Of a stretch of 64,000 bases of DNA, positions 37,561 to 45,276 are shown piece by piece; positions within the stretch are counted from its first letter, which is position 1, and every line of letters begins with the position of its first letter. This DNA comes from Vibrio sp. SCSIO 43136 (GTDB lineage Bacteria > Pseudomonadota > Gammaproteobacteria > Enterobacterales > Vibrionaceae), in NCBI RefSeq assembly GCF_023716565.1, contig NZ_CP071849.1, positions 682,001-746,000 on the forward strand, given 5' to 3'. The position numbers and the translations under genes were made by a program. The notes under the pieces were generated by a model. That model had not been told where the DNA came from and made no database searches. It saw only the letters and a list, made by a program, of their open reading frames with translations.

Positions 37561-37631
37561 TTGCAATTACATATGTTTCCTATAGTGAAGGCAAACGTTT
37601 GCTAACAATGGTTACTGAAGTGATTTGGATG

Positions 37632-37657
37632 AAAAAGACCCTAGAAAGGGTCTTTTT
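37632..37657 (+). terminator. Terminator of the XRE regulator gene
   Basis: Stem AAAAAGACCCT and complement, AGAA loop, followed by a run of T. Separates the regulator from gcvT. Confidence 0.85.
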
Positions 37658-37742
37658 TTCGTTTATCTGAATGCCACAAGTGCTTAACAGATGTAAAAAA
37701 GCTGTAAAACATCACACATTAGTGATTGAATAGGGCGCACAA

Positions 37743-37779
37743 GTTTCCTTGGTAGTGAACTTTGTCTACTATCGGAAAC
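37743..37779 (+). promoter_or_regulatory. Interrupted GTTTCC/GGAAAC inverted repeat before gcvT
   Basis: Arms GTTTCC (37743-37748) and GGAAAC (37774-37779) with inner TAGT/ACTA pairs make a possible hairpin about 55 bases before the gcvT start. The same hexamers recur in the glyA/XRE control region. Confidence 0.4.
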
Positions 37780-37833
37780 ACGACAAGGTTTAGTGGAAAA
37801 ACCAAACGCTCACTCGAGCCCATGGAGAAGAAA

Positions 37834-38949
37834 ATGACTCAACTACTTACAACACCTTTGCACACTCTTCACGTAGAAGCAGGCGCAAAAATGGTTCCTT
37901 TTGCAGGTTACGACATGCCTGTGCAGTACGCACTAGGGGTTAAAAAAGAACATCTTCATACTCGTGATGCTGCTGGTCTTTTTGATGTTAGTCATATGGG
38001 ACAGCTTAAGTTACATGGCGCAGATGCCGCCAAAGCGCTGGAAGCACTAGTACCTGTTGATATTATTGATCTCCCTGTTGGCACTCAGCGTTACGCCTTC
38101 TTTACCAATGAAAACGGCGGCATCATGGATGATTTGATGGTTGCCAACTTTGGAGAGTACTTGTTTGTGGTCGTTAACGCAGCATGTAAGGCGCAAGACA
38201 TCGCTCACCTGAAAGCAAACTTGCCCGAATCTGTAGAACTTGAATTAGTAGAAGACAGGGCACTGCTAGCACTACAAGGACCTAAAGCGGTAGATGTGCT
38301 TTCTCAATTAAACCCTGCCGTGAGTGACATGGTGTTTATGGATGCTAGAGAAATTGAATTGCTTGGCGAAACCTGCCTTGTAAGTCGCTCAGGCTACACG
38401 GGTGAAGATGGTTTTGAAATTTCTGTTTCAGCAACCAACGCTCCATCGTTGGCAAAAGCACTGTTGGAGTTTGAACAAGTTGAGTGGATTGGCTTAGGTG
38501 CTCGTGACTCGTTACGACTAGAGTGTGGCCTGTGTCTGTATGGTCATGACCTCGATACAGAAACGACGCCAGTTGAGAGCAGCTTGTTGTGGGGTATTAG
38601 TAAGGTGCGACGCAATGGTGGTGAGCGTGTGGGAGGTTTCCCAGGTGCTGACATTATTCTAGAGCAGATTGAGACTAAAAATGTTGCTCGCAAGCGTATC
38701 GGTTTAGTAGGCCAAACTAAAGCACCAGTGCGAGAAGGCGCTAAGCTTTTTGATGCAAGTAATAATGAAATTGGTGTAGTGACCAGTGGCACAGCAGGAC
38801 CAAATGCAGGCAAACCAGTTTCCATGGGCTACGTTACGCCTGAATTCGCAGCAATTGGAACGGAAGTTTATGCTGAAGTACGTGGCAAGATGCTGGCGAT
38901 GACGGTGGAAAAAATGCCATTTGTCCCACAACGTTACTACCGCGGTTAA
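37834..38949 (+). CDS. gcvT: Glycine cleavage system T protein (aminomethyltransferase)
   Basis: Transfers the methylene group from aminomethyl-GcvH to tetrahydrofolate, releasing ammonia. 371 aa, normal size. Folate-binding and barrel motifs VPFAGYDMPVQY, FDVSHMGQ, SRSGYTGEDGFE and GARDSLRLE(A/C)GL are present. The ORF begins at 37762, but ATG 37834 is preceded by GGAGAAG and matches the family start. Transcribed apart from gcvH/gcvP, an arrangement common in Vibrio. A terminator follows at 39011-39036. Confidence 0.96.
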   Translation: MTQLLTTPLHTLHVEAGAKMVPFAGYDMPVQYALGVKKEHLHTRDAAGLFDVSHMGQLKLHGADAAKALEALVPVDIIDLPVGTQRYAFFTNENGGIMDDLMVANFGEYLFVVVNAACKAQDIAHLKANLPESVELELVEDRALLALQGPKAVDVLSQLNPAVSDMVFMDAREIELLGETCLVSRSGYTGEDGFEISVSATNAPSLAKALLEFEQVEWIGLGARDSLRLECGLCLYGHDLDTETTPVESSLLWGISKVRRNGGERVGGFPGADIILEQIETKNVARKRIGLVGQTKAPVREGAKLFDASNNEIGVVTSGTAGPNAGKPVSMGYVTPEFAAIGTEVYAEVRGKMLAMTVEKMPFVPQRYYRG

Positions 38950-39010
38950 ACTACACTGGCTATATTGCCTAGTGGTTCTTTCCCAGTGTCTTTGAAATCG
39001 TAACTAATTG

Positions 39011-39036
39011 AACTGTCAGCCTAAAAGCTGGCAGTT
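39011..39036 (+). terminator. gcvT terminator
   Basis: Stem AACTGTCAGC/GCTGGCAGTT with one wobble pair, CTAAAA loop and a short T-run. Confidence 0.75.
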
Positions 39037-39138
39037 TTGTTATTGAAGTCCGAATTTTAATCGAAAGTTTTATAAACTATTGAACTACTAGTACGCTTTA
39101 GGTAACGTGACTGAAAATAACTCTAAGGAACGGATATT

Positions 39139-40125
39139 ATGAAATGTCAATTGTTGCTAGCCTCATTGATTGGTTGCGCACTAAGTGGGGCAGCATCAGC
39201 GACTGATGAAGTCTCTACCTTCATTATTAATGGTACAGATGCAACCGCCAGCAATTACCCGTATTTTGCGAGCCTTTATTACGATACTCGTTGGATGGGT
39301 GGGTACGCCGCAAACTATTGCGGTGCCACTATCATCGATGCAAATCATGTGCTGACAGCGGCGCACTGTGTCACTGACGATAGTGTTAGCCAGTACACAA
39401 GAATTGCTATTCAGGTCCAAAGCGAAAGCAATCCCGATGCGGTAGAAACGGCTTGGGCATCAGAATTTTACCGTCACCCCGACTACGTCGATAGCAGCTC
39501 AGTGCTTTGGCCAAATGATATTGCGATCATTAAGCTTGCTACACCGTTGAGCACCGCAGGTATTGCCGCAACACTTGGTGTCGATGCAGACAAAGCCAAT
39601 TACAGTAACTCTTCAACTAACTTCACCATCATCGGACATGGTGATACTTGGCACAATGGTGTAAATCAAGGTGATGACAACGACTCGTTAGAAGAAACTA
39701 CCGTATCTTATTATGTTGGTTGTACTGAACCAGGAGCTGTTGAGACGCCAACCCGAGCAATCTGTGTACAGGGCGCAATCGTCAATGGAGCGAGACGTTC
39801 GGGTTGTAACGGTGACTCCGGCGGCCCACTGATTTGGCAAGACACTGCCAATAGCCAAACCAAAGTTGTCGGGATCACCAGTTATGGTGCGACTCAATGT
39901 GGCACTACCGCAGCGACCATTAGCGGTGTCTACACTGAAATTGCTACTTATACTGATTGGATTAACGGTATCGTGAATGGTTCAAGCAGTCAGCAACCAG
40001 ATTACACGGTGACTACTGATGGTCGTACTGATGCAAGTTATGACACGACCTCAGGCGGCGCAGGTAGCTTAGGTGTGCTTGCATTGCTTGGGCTGGTTGG
40101 TTTTGGAGCGCTTCGCAGAAGATAA
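39139..40125 (+). CDS. Trypsin-like serine protease with GlyGly-CTERM tail (1)
   Basis: Predicted secreted S1 protease of 328 aa: signal peptide (first 21 residues, ending SASA), mature start marked by IINGTDA, catalytic His in LTAAHC, Asp in PNDIAII, Ser in GDSGGPL, then a linker and a C-terminal Ser/Gly-rich stretch (SGGAGSLG) with a hydrophobic helix and RRR: the GlyGly-CTERM signal that is cleaved by a rhombosortase after type II secretion (VesA/B/C in V. cholerae). First of three tandem paralogues; the first two share about the same length and many blocks (e.g. ANDIAIIKLATPL-type segment). Rhombosortase itself is not in this window. Confidence 0.92.
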   Translation: MKCQLLLASLIGCALSGAASATDEVSTFIINGTDATASNYPYFASLYYDTRWMGGYAANYCGATIIDANHVLTAAHCVTDDSVSQYTRIAIQVQSESNPDAVETAWASEFYRHPDYVDSSSVLWPNDIAIIKLATPLSTAGIAATLGVDADKANYSNSSTNFTIIGHGDTWHNGVNQGDDNDSLEETTVSYYVGCTEPGAVETPTRAICVQGAIVNGARRSGCNGDSGGPLIWQDTANSQTKVVGITSYGATQCGTTAATISGVYTEIATYTDWINGIVNGSSSQQPDYTVTTDGRTDASYDTTSGGAGSLGVLALLGLVGFGALRRR

Positions 40126-40150
40126 TCTAACAGCAACAAAATATTAATTA

Positions 40151-40176
40151 GGGAGGTAGTCTGCGGGCTACCTCCC
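40151..40176 (+). terminator. Terminator after protease 1
   Basis: Stem GGGAGGTAG/CTACCTCCC with an 8-base loop and six T. Confidence 0.9.
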
Positions 40177-40370
40177 TTTTTTGCACCAATAACTAACCTA
40201 AGACTTAGTAATTGGTACTAAAGACTTAGGTTGCTAGGCCTTGTGAAAATATAGTTTGGCGAAAAATGTAAAATGAGTCGAAAAACGTCGCCACGGTAAT
40301 GAGTTCTATGTGTTGATAACGCATTGATTGCGATAGTGTAGGTAATAAACAACACTAAAGGACTAAGTTT

Positions 40371-41339
40371 ATGAAACGTCGATATATGTTGGCTTCAATT
40401 GCCGCAGGGTTAATGGCAGGAAGCGTATTGGCTTCTGAAGATGTAGCACCAATGATAATCAATGGGACAGAAGCAAATGCCAGCGACTACCCGTACTTTG
40501 CTAGCCTCTACTATGATCTTCGTGGCCAAGGAGGCTATGCGCATAATTATTGTGGTGCAACTGTTATCGATGAATATCATGTGCTAACTGCCGCCCATTG
40601 TGTCTTAGACAAAGATTACAATGAGAAGACAAAAATTGCGTTACAAGTCCAAGATGAAAACTATCCCGATGCGGTAGAAACTGCTTGGGCGTCTGAATTC
40701 TATCTACACCCATTCTATGTCGATGGTTTTAATGCGCTTTGGGCAAATGATATTGCCATCATAAAGTTAGCCACGCCACTTAAAACCCCAAATATCAAGG
40801 CTACTTTTGGTGTGGATGCCGATCGAACAAACTACAGTACAGGCTCGGCGCAGCTGACAATTCTAGGCCATGGGGATACATGGAGTGGTCACTACTATAA
40901 TGAAGACTACAGCGATAGTTTAGAGTCTGCGCAAGTCAGTTTTTTAGAAATGTGTACAGAACAGGGCGCAATAGAAACACCATCAAGATCTATCTGTGTT
41001 ACGGGAGAGGTGGTAGGAAGTAAGCGCAAAGCACCATGCACTGGAGACTCAGGTGGACCGCTGGTCTGGCAAGATACAGACAACAATGTTACCAAGATCA
41101 TCGGGGTGACGAGTTATGGTCCATCAGTTTGTGGTTGGCAGGGAGAGCAGCTTGCAGGCGTTTACACTGAAATAGCGACATATACTGATTGGATTGATGG
41201 CATTGTCTCTGGGACTAGTGACCAACAGCCGTATTACGTGGTTGGGTCAGCAGGGGGAGATAGCAGCAGCGGCGGCGGTAGCTTAGGCTGGTTAGCACTG
41301 TTAGGCTTATTTGGATTGGGGTTCTGGCGTAGGAACTGA
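40371..41339 (+). CDS. Trypsin-like serine protease with GlyGly-CTERM tail (2)
   Basis: Closest relative of the preceding gene: 322 aa, signal peptide ending VLASE, IINGTEA mature start, LTAAHC, ANDIAII, CTGDSGGPLVW, C-terminal SSGGGSLG followed by a hydrophobic stretch and RRN. Shares the DAVETAWASEFY block, so the pair arose by tandem duplication. Own promoter region (the previous terminator and about 190 bases precede it) and own terminator, so it is probably transcribed alone. Activation, as in trypsins, likely needs cleavage before the IING. Confidence 0.92.
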   Translation: MKRRYMLASIAAGLMAGSVLASEDVAPMIINGTEANASDYPYFASLYYDLRGQGGYAHNYCGATVIDEYHVLTAAHCVLDKDYNEKTKIALQVQDENYPDAVETAWASEFYLHPFYVDGFNALWANDIAIIKLATPLKTPNIKATFGVDADRTNYSTGSAQLTILGHGDTWSGHYYNEDYSDSLESAQVSFLEMCTEQGAIETPSRSICVTGEVVGSKRKAPCTGDSGGPLVWQDTDNNVTKIIGVTSYGPSVCGWQGEQLAGVYTEIATYTDWIDGIVSGTSDQQPYYVVGSAGGDSSSGGGSLGWLALLGLFGLGFWRRN

Positions 41340-41363
41340 TCCGACGAGCGCTGATTTCTAGTT

Positions 41364-41396
41364 ACGAGAGGCAAATTTATGTGATTTGCCTCTCGT
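41364..41396 (+). terminator. Terminator after protease 2
   Basis: Perfect 13-bp stem ACGAGAGGCAAAT and complement followed by six T. Confidence 0.9.
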
Positions 41397-41461
41397 TTTT
41401 TGTTTGGCTCAACTACACTTCATACAGATACCAAATGTGATCTAAATCACTAGGGGGCGTT

Positions 41462-42454
41462 ATGCGTCGATCTGTATTTAGTGGATGTTTAGCTTTTGCA
41501 TTGGCACAGGGTAGTGCGTTGGCTCTGGAAGTTGAGCCGTATATCGTCAATGGTAGTCAGGCGACCATTAACGAATATCCGTATATGGCGAACCTCATCT
41601 ATGACCGCAGAGACGATTTGCGTTTCTACGGTAATTATTGCGGGGCAACCATTCTAGACGAATGGCATGTATTGACGGCGGCGCATTGTTTAACCGACAA
41701 AACTTACAACGATCACACCACTGTTGTCTTACAGATGGAAAAAGACTCAGACTTCTATCGCGCCCAGAAAATTCCAGCTGAAAAATTCTATTGGCGAGAT
41801 GACTATCGGGATGGCTCTGCCAGTTTATGGGCTAATGACATAGCTATTATTAAGCTTGAATACGCAATTCAAGGTATCTCCTCCAATAACTTCGTACGAC
41901 TACCAGCGAGCGGTGATGCTGCTAACTATCGTACCTCTAACGCATCATTTGTGGCGCTTGGTCACGGTAACACATCCAACGGTCGAGATAATTCATCGCA
42001 GCTTTTACAAGTTAATTTAAGTTATGTTTCCTCTGCTACTTGCAGCACCTTTGGCCGAATAAATGCATCGCACCTTTGCACTTCTGGCGACTACAGTGCA
42101 ATCACCGGATTACGTGGCGGTATATGTCAGGGAGACTCAGGTGGCCCTTTGGTTTGGTTTGATGGCAATGTGTATCGACAGATAGGCATCGCAAGCTTTG
42201 GCCCTTCAACTTGCGGAAATTCAGGCTCTAGTGCTCAAGGGGTGTTTACCGAAGTATTGGATTATGTGGACTGGATAGGAAACGTTATCGCCGGGAATGT
42301 GCCAGCACAATACACTGTTGGAGGCGAGCTACCAACGATTGTCTCGACACCAATGGGTGACTCATCTTCCGCAGGGGCTATCTCATGGCTGAGTCTATTG
42401 GCAGTGTTCTTTGCGGCACATAGACGGCAGAAAAAAGGTGCTCTGCCTCGATGA
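41462..42454 (+). CDS. Trypsin-like serine protease with divergent GlyGly-CTERM-like tail (3)
   Basis: A 330-aa secreted S1 protease: signal peptide ending SALALE, mature start IVNGSQA, LTAAHC, ANDIAII, CQGDSGGPLVW. The C-terminus (SSSAGAISWLSLL ... RRQKKG) has lost the GG pair of its two neighbours but keeps the hydrophobic helix and basic end, so recognition by rhombosortase may be altered. More distant from genes 1 and 2 (different substrate-pocket surroundings: RGGICQGDSGG). Third member of the tandem cluster. Confidence 0.9.
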   Translation: MRRSVFSGCLAFALAQGSALALEVEPYIVNGSQATINEYPYMANLIYDRRDDLRFYGNYCGATILDEWHVLTAAHCLTDKTYNDHTTVVLQMEKDSDFYRAQKIPAEKFYWRDDYRDGSASLWANDIAIIKLEYAIQGISSNNFVRLPASGDAANYRTSNASFVALGHGNTSNGRDNSSQLLQVNLSYVSSATCSTFGRINASHLCTSGDYSAITGLRGGICQGDSGGPLVWFDGNVYRQIGIASFGPSTCGNSGSSAQGVFTEVLDYVDWIGNVIAGNVPAQYTVGGELPTIVSTPMGDSSSAGAISWLSLLAVFFAAHRRQKKGALPR

Positions 42455-42527
42455 ATTGCCTGAAACTCTTATCTATTTGATTTTTCCACCTATACTCAAG
42501 TGACCAGCACTTTAGTAGGAAAACTCA

Positions 42528-43001
42528 ATGAGAAAATTCGTTATTTTGTTGATGCTCTTTTCAGCGCCGAGCATGGCTAATTTATGGAAGTCCTGTGGTA
42601 TCGGCCATTGGATCGCCGGGCCAACATGGAATGGCTATCTCGCCATTACCACCAACGTCACTTGGGATTTAGGTACAACCGCAACCACATCTAACTCTTT
42701 ATCGCCAGGCACTTGTGCCGGGCCATTTTGGTCTGCGGCAACCTTTATCAAAGATACCTACCCAAAATTGGAAGAAGATACTGCGCAGGGCCAAGGTGAG
42801 CACCTAATGGCAATGCTGGATATTTTTGGTTGTGATCTCGACGCTCGTCCTGAAGTCGTGAATCAAATTCGAACTCAATTTAGTGACATTGTCACATCTC
42901 CAAATTACGAACAGTTAGATCAGTTAGAGAAAGCTGAAAATTACTATTACATGATCGAGGAAACTATGCCGCAGTTTGCGGGCCAATGTAGTGCGGTTTA
43001 G
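42528..43001 (+). CDS. DUF3015 family exported protein
   Basis: A 157-aa protein with a signal peptide (ending SMANLW), conserved CGIGHWIAGP near the mature N-terminus and TCAGPFWSA. DUF3015 is uncharacterised. It overlaps the next gene by 11 bases, implying translational coupling with the DUF4105 protein, so the two probably act together at the cell envelope. Confidence 0.85.
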   Translation: MRKFVILLMLFSAPSMANLWKSCGIGHWIAGPTWNGYLAITTNVTWDLGTTATTSNSLSPGTCAGPFWSAATFIKDTYPKLEEDTAQGQGEHLMAMLDIFGCDLDARPEVVNQIRTQFSDIVTSPNYEQLDQLEKAENYYYMIEETMPQFAGQCSAV

Positions 43002-44787
43002 ACAGTTTTTGCTGGCAGTCATAGGCTCTACTGTCAGTTTTTTTATTAGCGCTAGCCAGAGCATATCTGAACTTGCCACTGGTCCTCAGTGGCACAGTTT
43101 ATTGCACATAGAGTCTGGTGACGCATCTATCTATAATGATGAATTCTACCTTTCACAAACTCGAGACCCAGAGCTGGAACTGCTGGCAACGATATCTGCA
43201 TTTCAACAGCCCGCATCTGGCTCCATAGACTCACATCCCCTTTGCCGCTTTCCTGCTCGTCGATTATGGCTAGAGAACAAAACGGGTTTACAATTCCCTT
43301 CACTCAATTGTCAGCAATTTAAACAATGGAAAGATGAGAACCAAACGACTTCATTTAGCCTAGTGTTTGTTACCGGATACCTCGGTAATCCTGCTTCATT
43401 TTTCGGTCATCTATTGGTCAAAATGAATGATCAAAATGGGGGGGAGACAGACCTGTTTGATACCAGCATCAACTATGGAGCGAATGCAGACCGAGATGAT
43501 AATCCGGTCAAATATGTCACTTATGGTCTGTTTGGTGGTTATGACGCAAGCTTTAGCGATGTTGATTATTACCAATTAGAATACAGCTACGCCGAAAATG
43601 AACAGCGAGAACTTTGGGAATACGAGCTTAACTTAACCGAAGAAGAGGTCGCGCTGCTAGAAGCTCATCTATGGGAGCTTCAAGGGATGCGTTTTCGCTA
43701 TCTGTTTTTATCGGCTAACTGCGCAAGTCAAATTGCTAAACTTTTTGACATTGTGCTTAATGAACCACTATTAAAAAGCGGGCAGCCTTGGGATATGCCG
43801 TTGGATGTCTTTAAATCGATCGTAAATATTGAGCATCATGGAGAGCCTTTAGTGCGTTCGGTAAATAAGCGCACATCAAAATTCACTCGAATACACGATA
43901 AATATCTTGCCCTTAGCGAGCAAGAGCAAGCGATGACGCAAAAACTAGTAAAGTCTCCTGCTGATCTAAATGCTGAACAATTTGATCGTTTAGCAGTAGA
44001 GAGTAAACAAAAGATCATCAGCCTCTTGTTTGACTACTATGAGCTGGCGATTGGCTACCATGGTGAAGCATCAGCTAAGAAAATCAAACAGAGCTTATTG
44101 GTAAAAAGCTTGAGCCTGCCAGCGGCAAATATCGATTGGCCTGAGCGCAAGACCGAACCACCTCATGAAGCCCAAAATCCGAATCGAATAGCGCTCGCAG
44201 CAGGGATGGCGGAAAAGCCCTACCTCTCCTTGAACTATCGTGCGGGGTACTATGACTTCTTGGCCCGTTCAGCTGCTAGGTATCCCAATTCTAATGCCGT
44301 GTTTTTCTCAACTGAGGTTAGGTTTGACCAAGACAATTTGTGGTTACAGCGCTTTGATCTGTTTGATGTCACTACCTTGAATATTATTGATGTACCACTG
44401 TTTGAGGAAAGTCGGTGGGCGTGGCGTTCAAAGCTCAGCGTCGAGCAAGCCAGCTTGGAGACTCGCGATGATCTGCGTACTCGGTTCTATGCTGGTATCG
44501 GTTGGGCGGGGCAACGAAGCTTATCTTGGTATATGATCCCAAATTTGATGGTGGACTTTGCCTACATTGACCAATCCCGAATAGGGGCTGATTTAGGTTT
44601 GATTTATCTCACCGAAGCGTGGAAATCTCACCTATTGGTACACCCTTGGTTGGATGGAAGTAATCAAAGAAATGTGAAAGTTAGCTTTGATAACCGCTAC
44701 GGTGATAGTGTCGATTGGGATATTCGCTTCATAATCGAGTATGACCAAATGGCGCAAGCGTCCATCGGTTACTCTCATTACTTTTAG
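42991..44787 (+). CDS. DUF4105 (Lnb N-terminal periplasmic-like) protein
   Basis: About 598 aa, exported. Signal peptide (FLLAVIGSTVSFFISA), then the DUF4105 domain with FVTGYLGNPASFFGHLL near residue 130 and SANCAS near 245, where the Cys may be catalytic as in Lnb-like hydrolases. The C-terminal ~200 residues look beta-rich and end in SHYF, like an outer-membrane barrel or lectin-like domain. GTG 42991 is chosen over TTG 42976; either way the gene overlaps the DUF3015 stop. Tail-to-tail stop codons overlap the next gene's by two bases. Confidence 0.85.
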   Translation: MRFRQFLLAVIGSTVSFFISASQSISELATGPQWHSLLHIESGDASIYNDEFYLSQTRDPELELLATISAFQQPASGSIDSHPLCRFPARRLWLENKTGLQFPSLNCQQFKQWKDENQTTSFSLVFVTGYLGNPASFFGHLLVKMNDQNGGETDLFDTSINYGANADRDDNPVKYVTYGLFGGYDASFSDVDYYQLEYSYAENEQRELWEYELNLTEEEVALLEAHLWELQGMRFRYLFLSANCASQIAKLFDIVLNEPLLKSGQPWDMPLDVFKSIVNIEHHGEPLVRSVNKRTSKFTRIHDKYLALSEQEQAMTQKLVKSPADLNAEQFDRLAVESKQKIISLLFDYYELAIGYHGEASAKKIKQSLLVKSLSLPAANIDWPERKTEPPHEAQNPNRIALAAGMAEKPYLSLNYRAGYYDFLARSAARYPNSNAVFFSTEVRFDQDNLWLQRFDLFDVTTLNIIDVPLFEESRWAWRSKLSVEQASLETRDDLRTRFYAGIGWAGQRSLSWYMIPNLMVDFAYIDQSRIGADLGLIYLTEAWKSHLLVHPWLDGSNQRNVKVSFDNRYGDSVDWDIRFIIEYDQMAQASIGYSHYF

Positions 44788-45173
44788 TCGCTCGTCGCTG
44801 CGCGTTTTCTCTTAGCACGATTAGATTGATGAGCCGCAGGTTTACTGGGAACGGCTTTGCGCTCTTTGATGAGATGCCTTATAGATAGTATAGGGTGCGG
44901 TAGTAGCATTCTCGGGCCAGAGTAACGCATCACTAGGCGCATTTGCTCTTTTGGTTCTGGTTTATAGCAGTGGATAGGGCATTTATTGCAAGCTGGCTTG
45001 CTTTCGCCATAAGGGCAACGGTCAAGTTTGGTGTGTGCATATTCAAGAAGCTCTTTACACTGATCACATTGGCCGTCCACCGTACCATGGTGATCACGGC
45101 AATAAATAGACACCATCGCATCGACTGTTTTAAATTCGATCGCTAAAGCGCCTTTAAGGATCTCATCTGTCAT
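44784..45173 (-). CDS. YgbA-family (nitrous oxide-stimulated promoter) protein
   Basis: A 129-aa cytoplasmic protein with eight or so Cys: CRDHHG near residue 25, CDQCKELL, RCPYGE.KPACNKCPIHCY, and MRYSGPRML, the hallmark of the YgbA/NOSP family regulated by nitric-oxide stress in enterobacteria. Probably metal- or iron-sulfur-binding. The basic tail (RAKRKRAA) is unusual. Its TAA overlaps the TAG of the convergent DUF4105 gene by two bases. Confidence 0.88.
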   Translation of the reverse strand: MTDEILKGALAIEFKTVDAMVSIYCRDHHGTVDGQCDQCKELLEYAHTKLDRCPYGESKPACNKCPIHCYKPEPKEQMRLVMRYSGPRMLLPHPILSIRHLIKERKAVPSKPAAHQSNRAKRKRAATSD

Positions 45174-45276
45174 CGCCTTACACCTTTAACATATATTGCA
45201 CATGCAAGTTTATGGCTTGATGGCGCTACTTTCAAGGCATCTATTAAGCTTCAAAGCGTACTAGATCAATACACAT

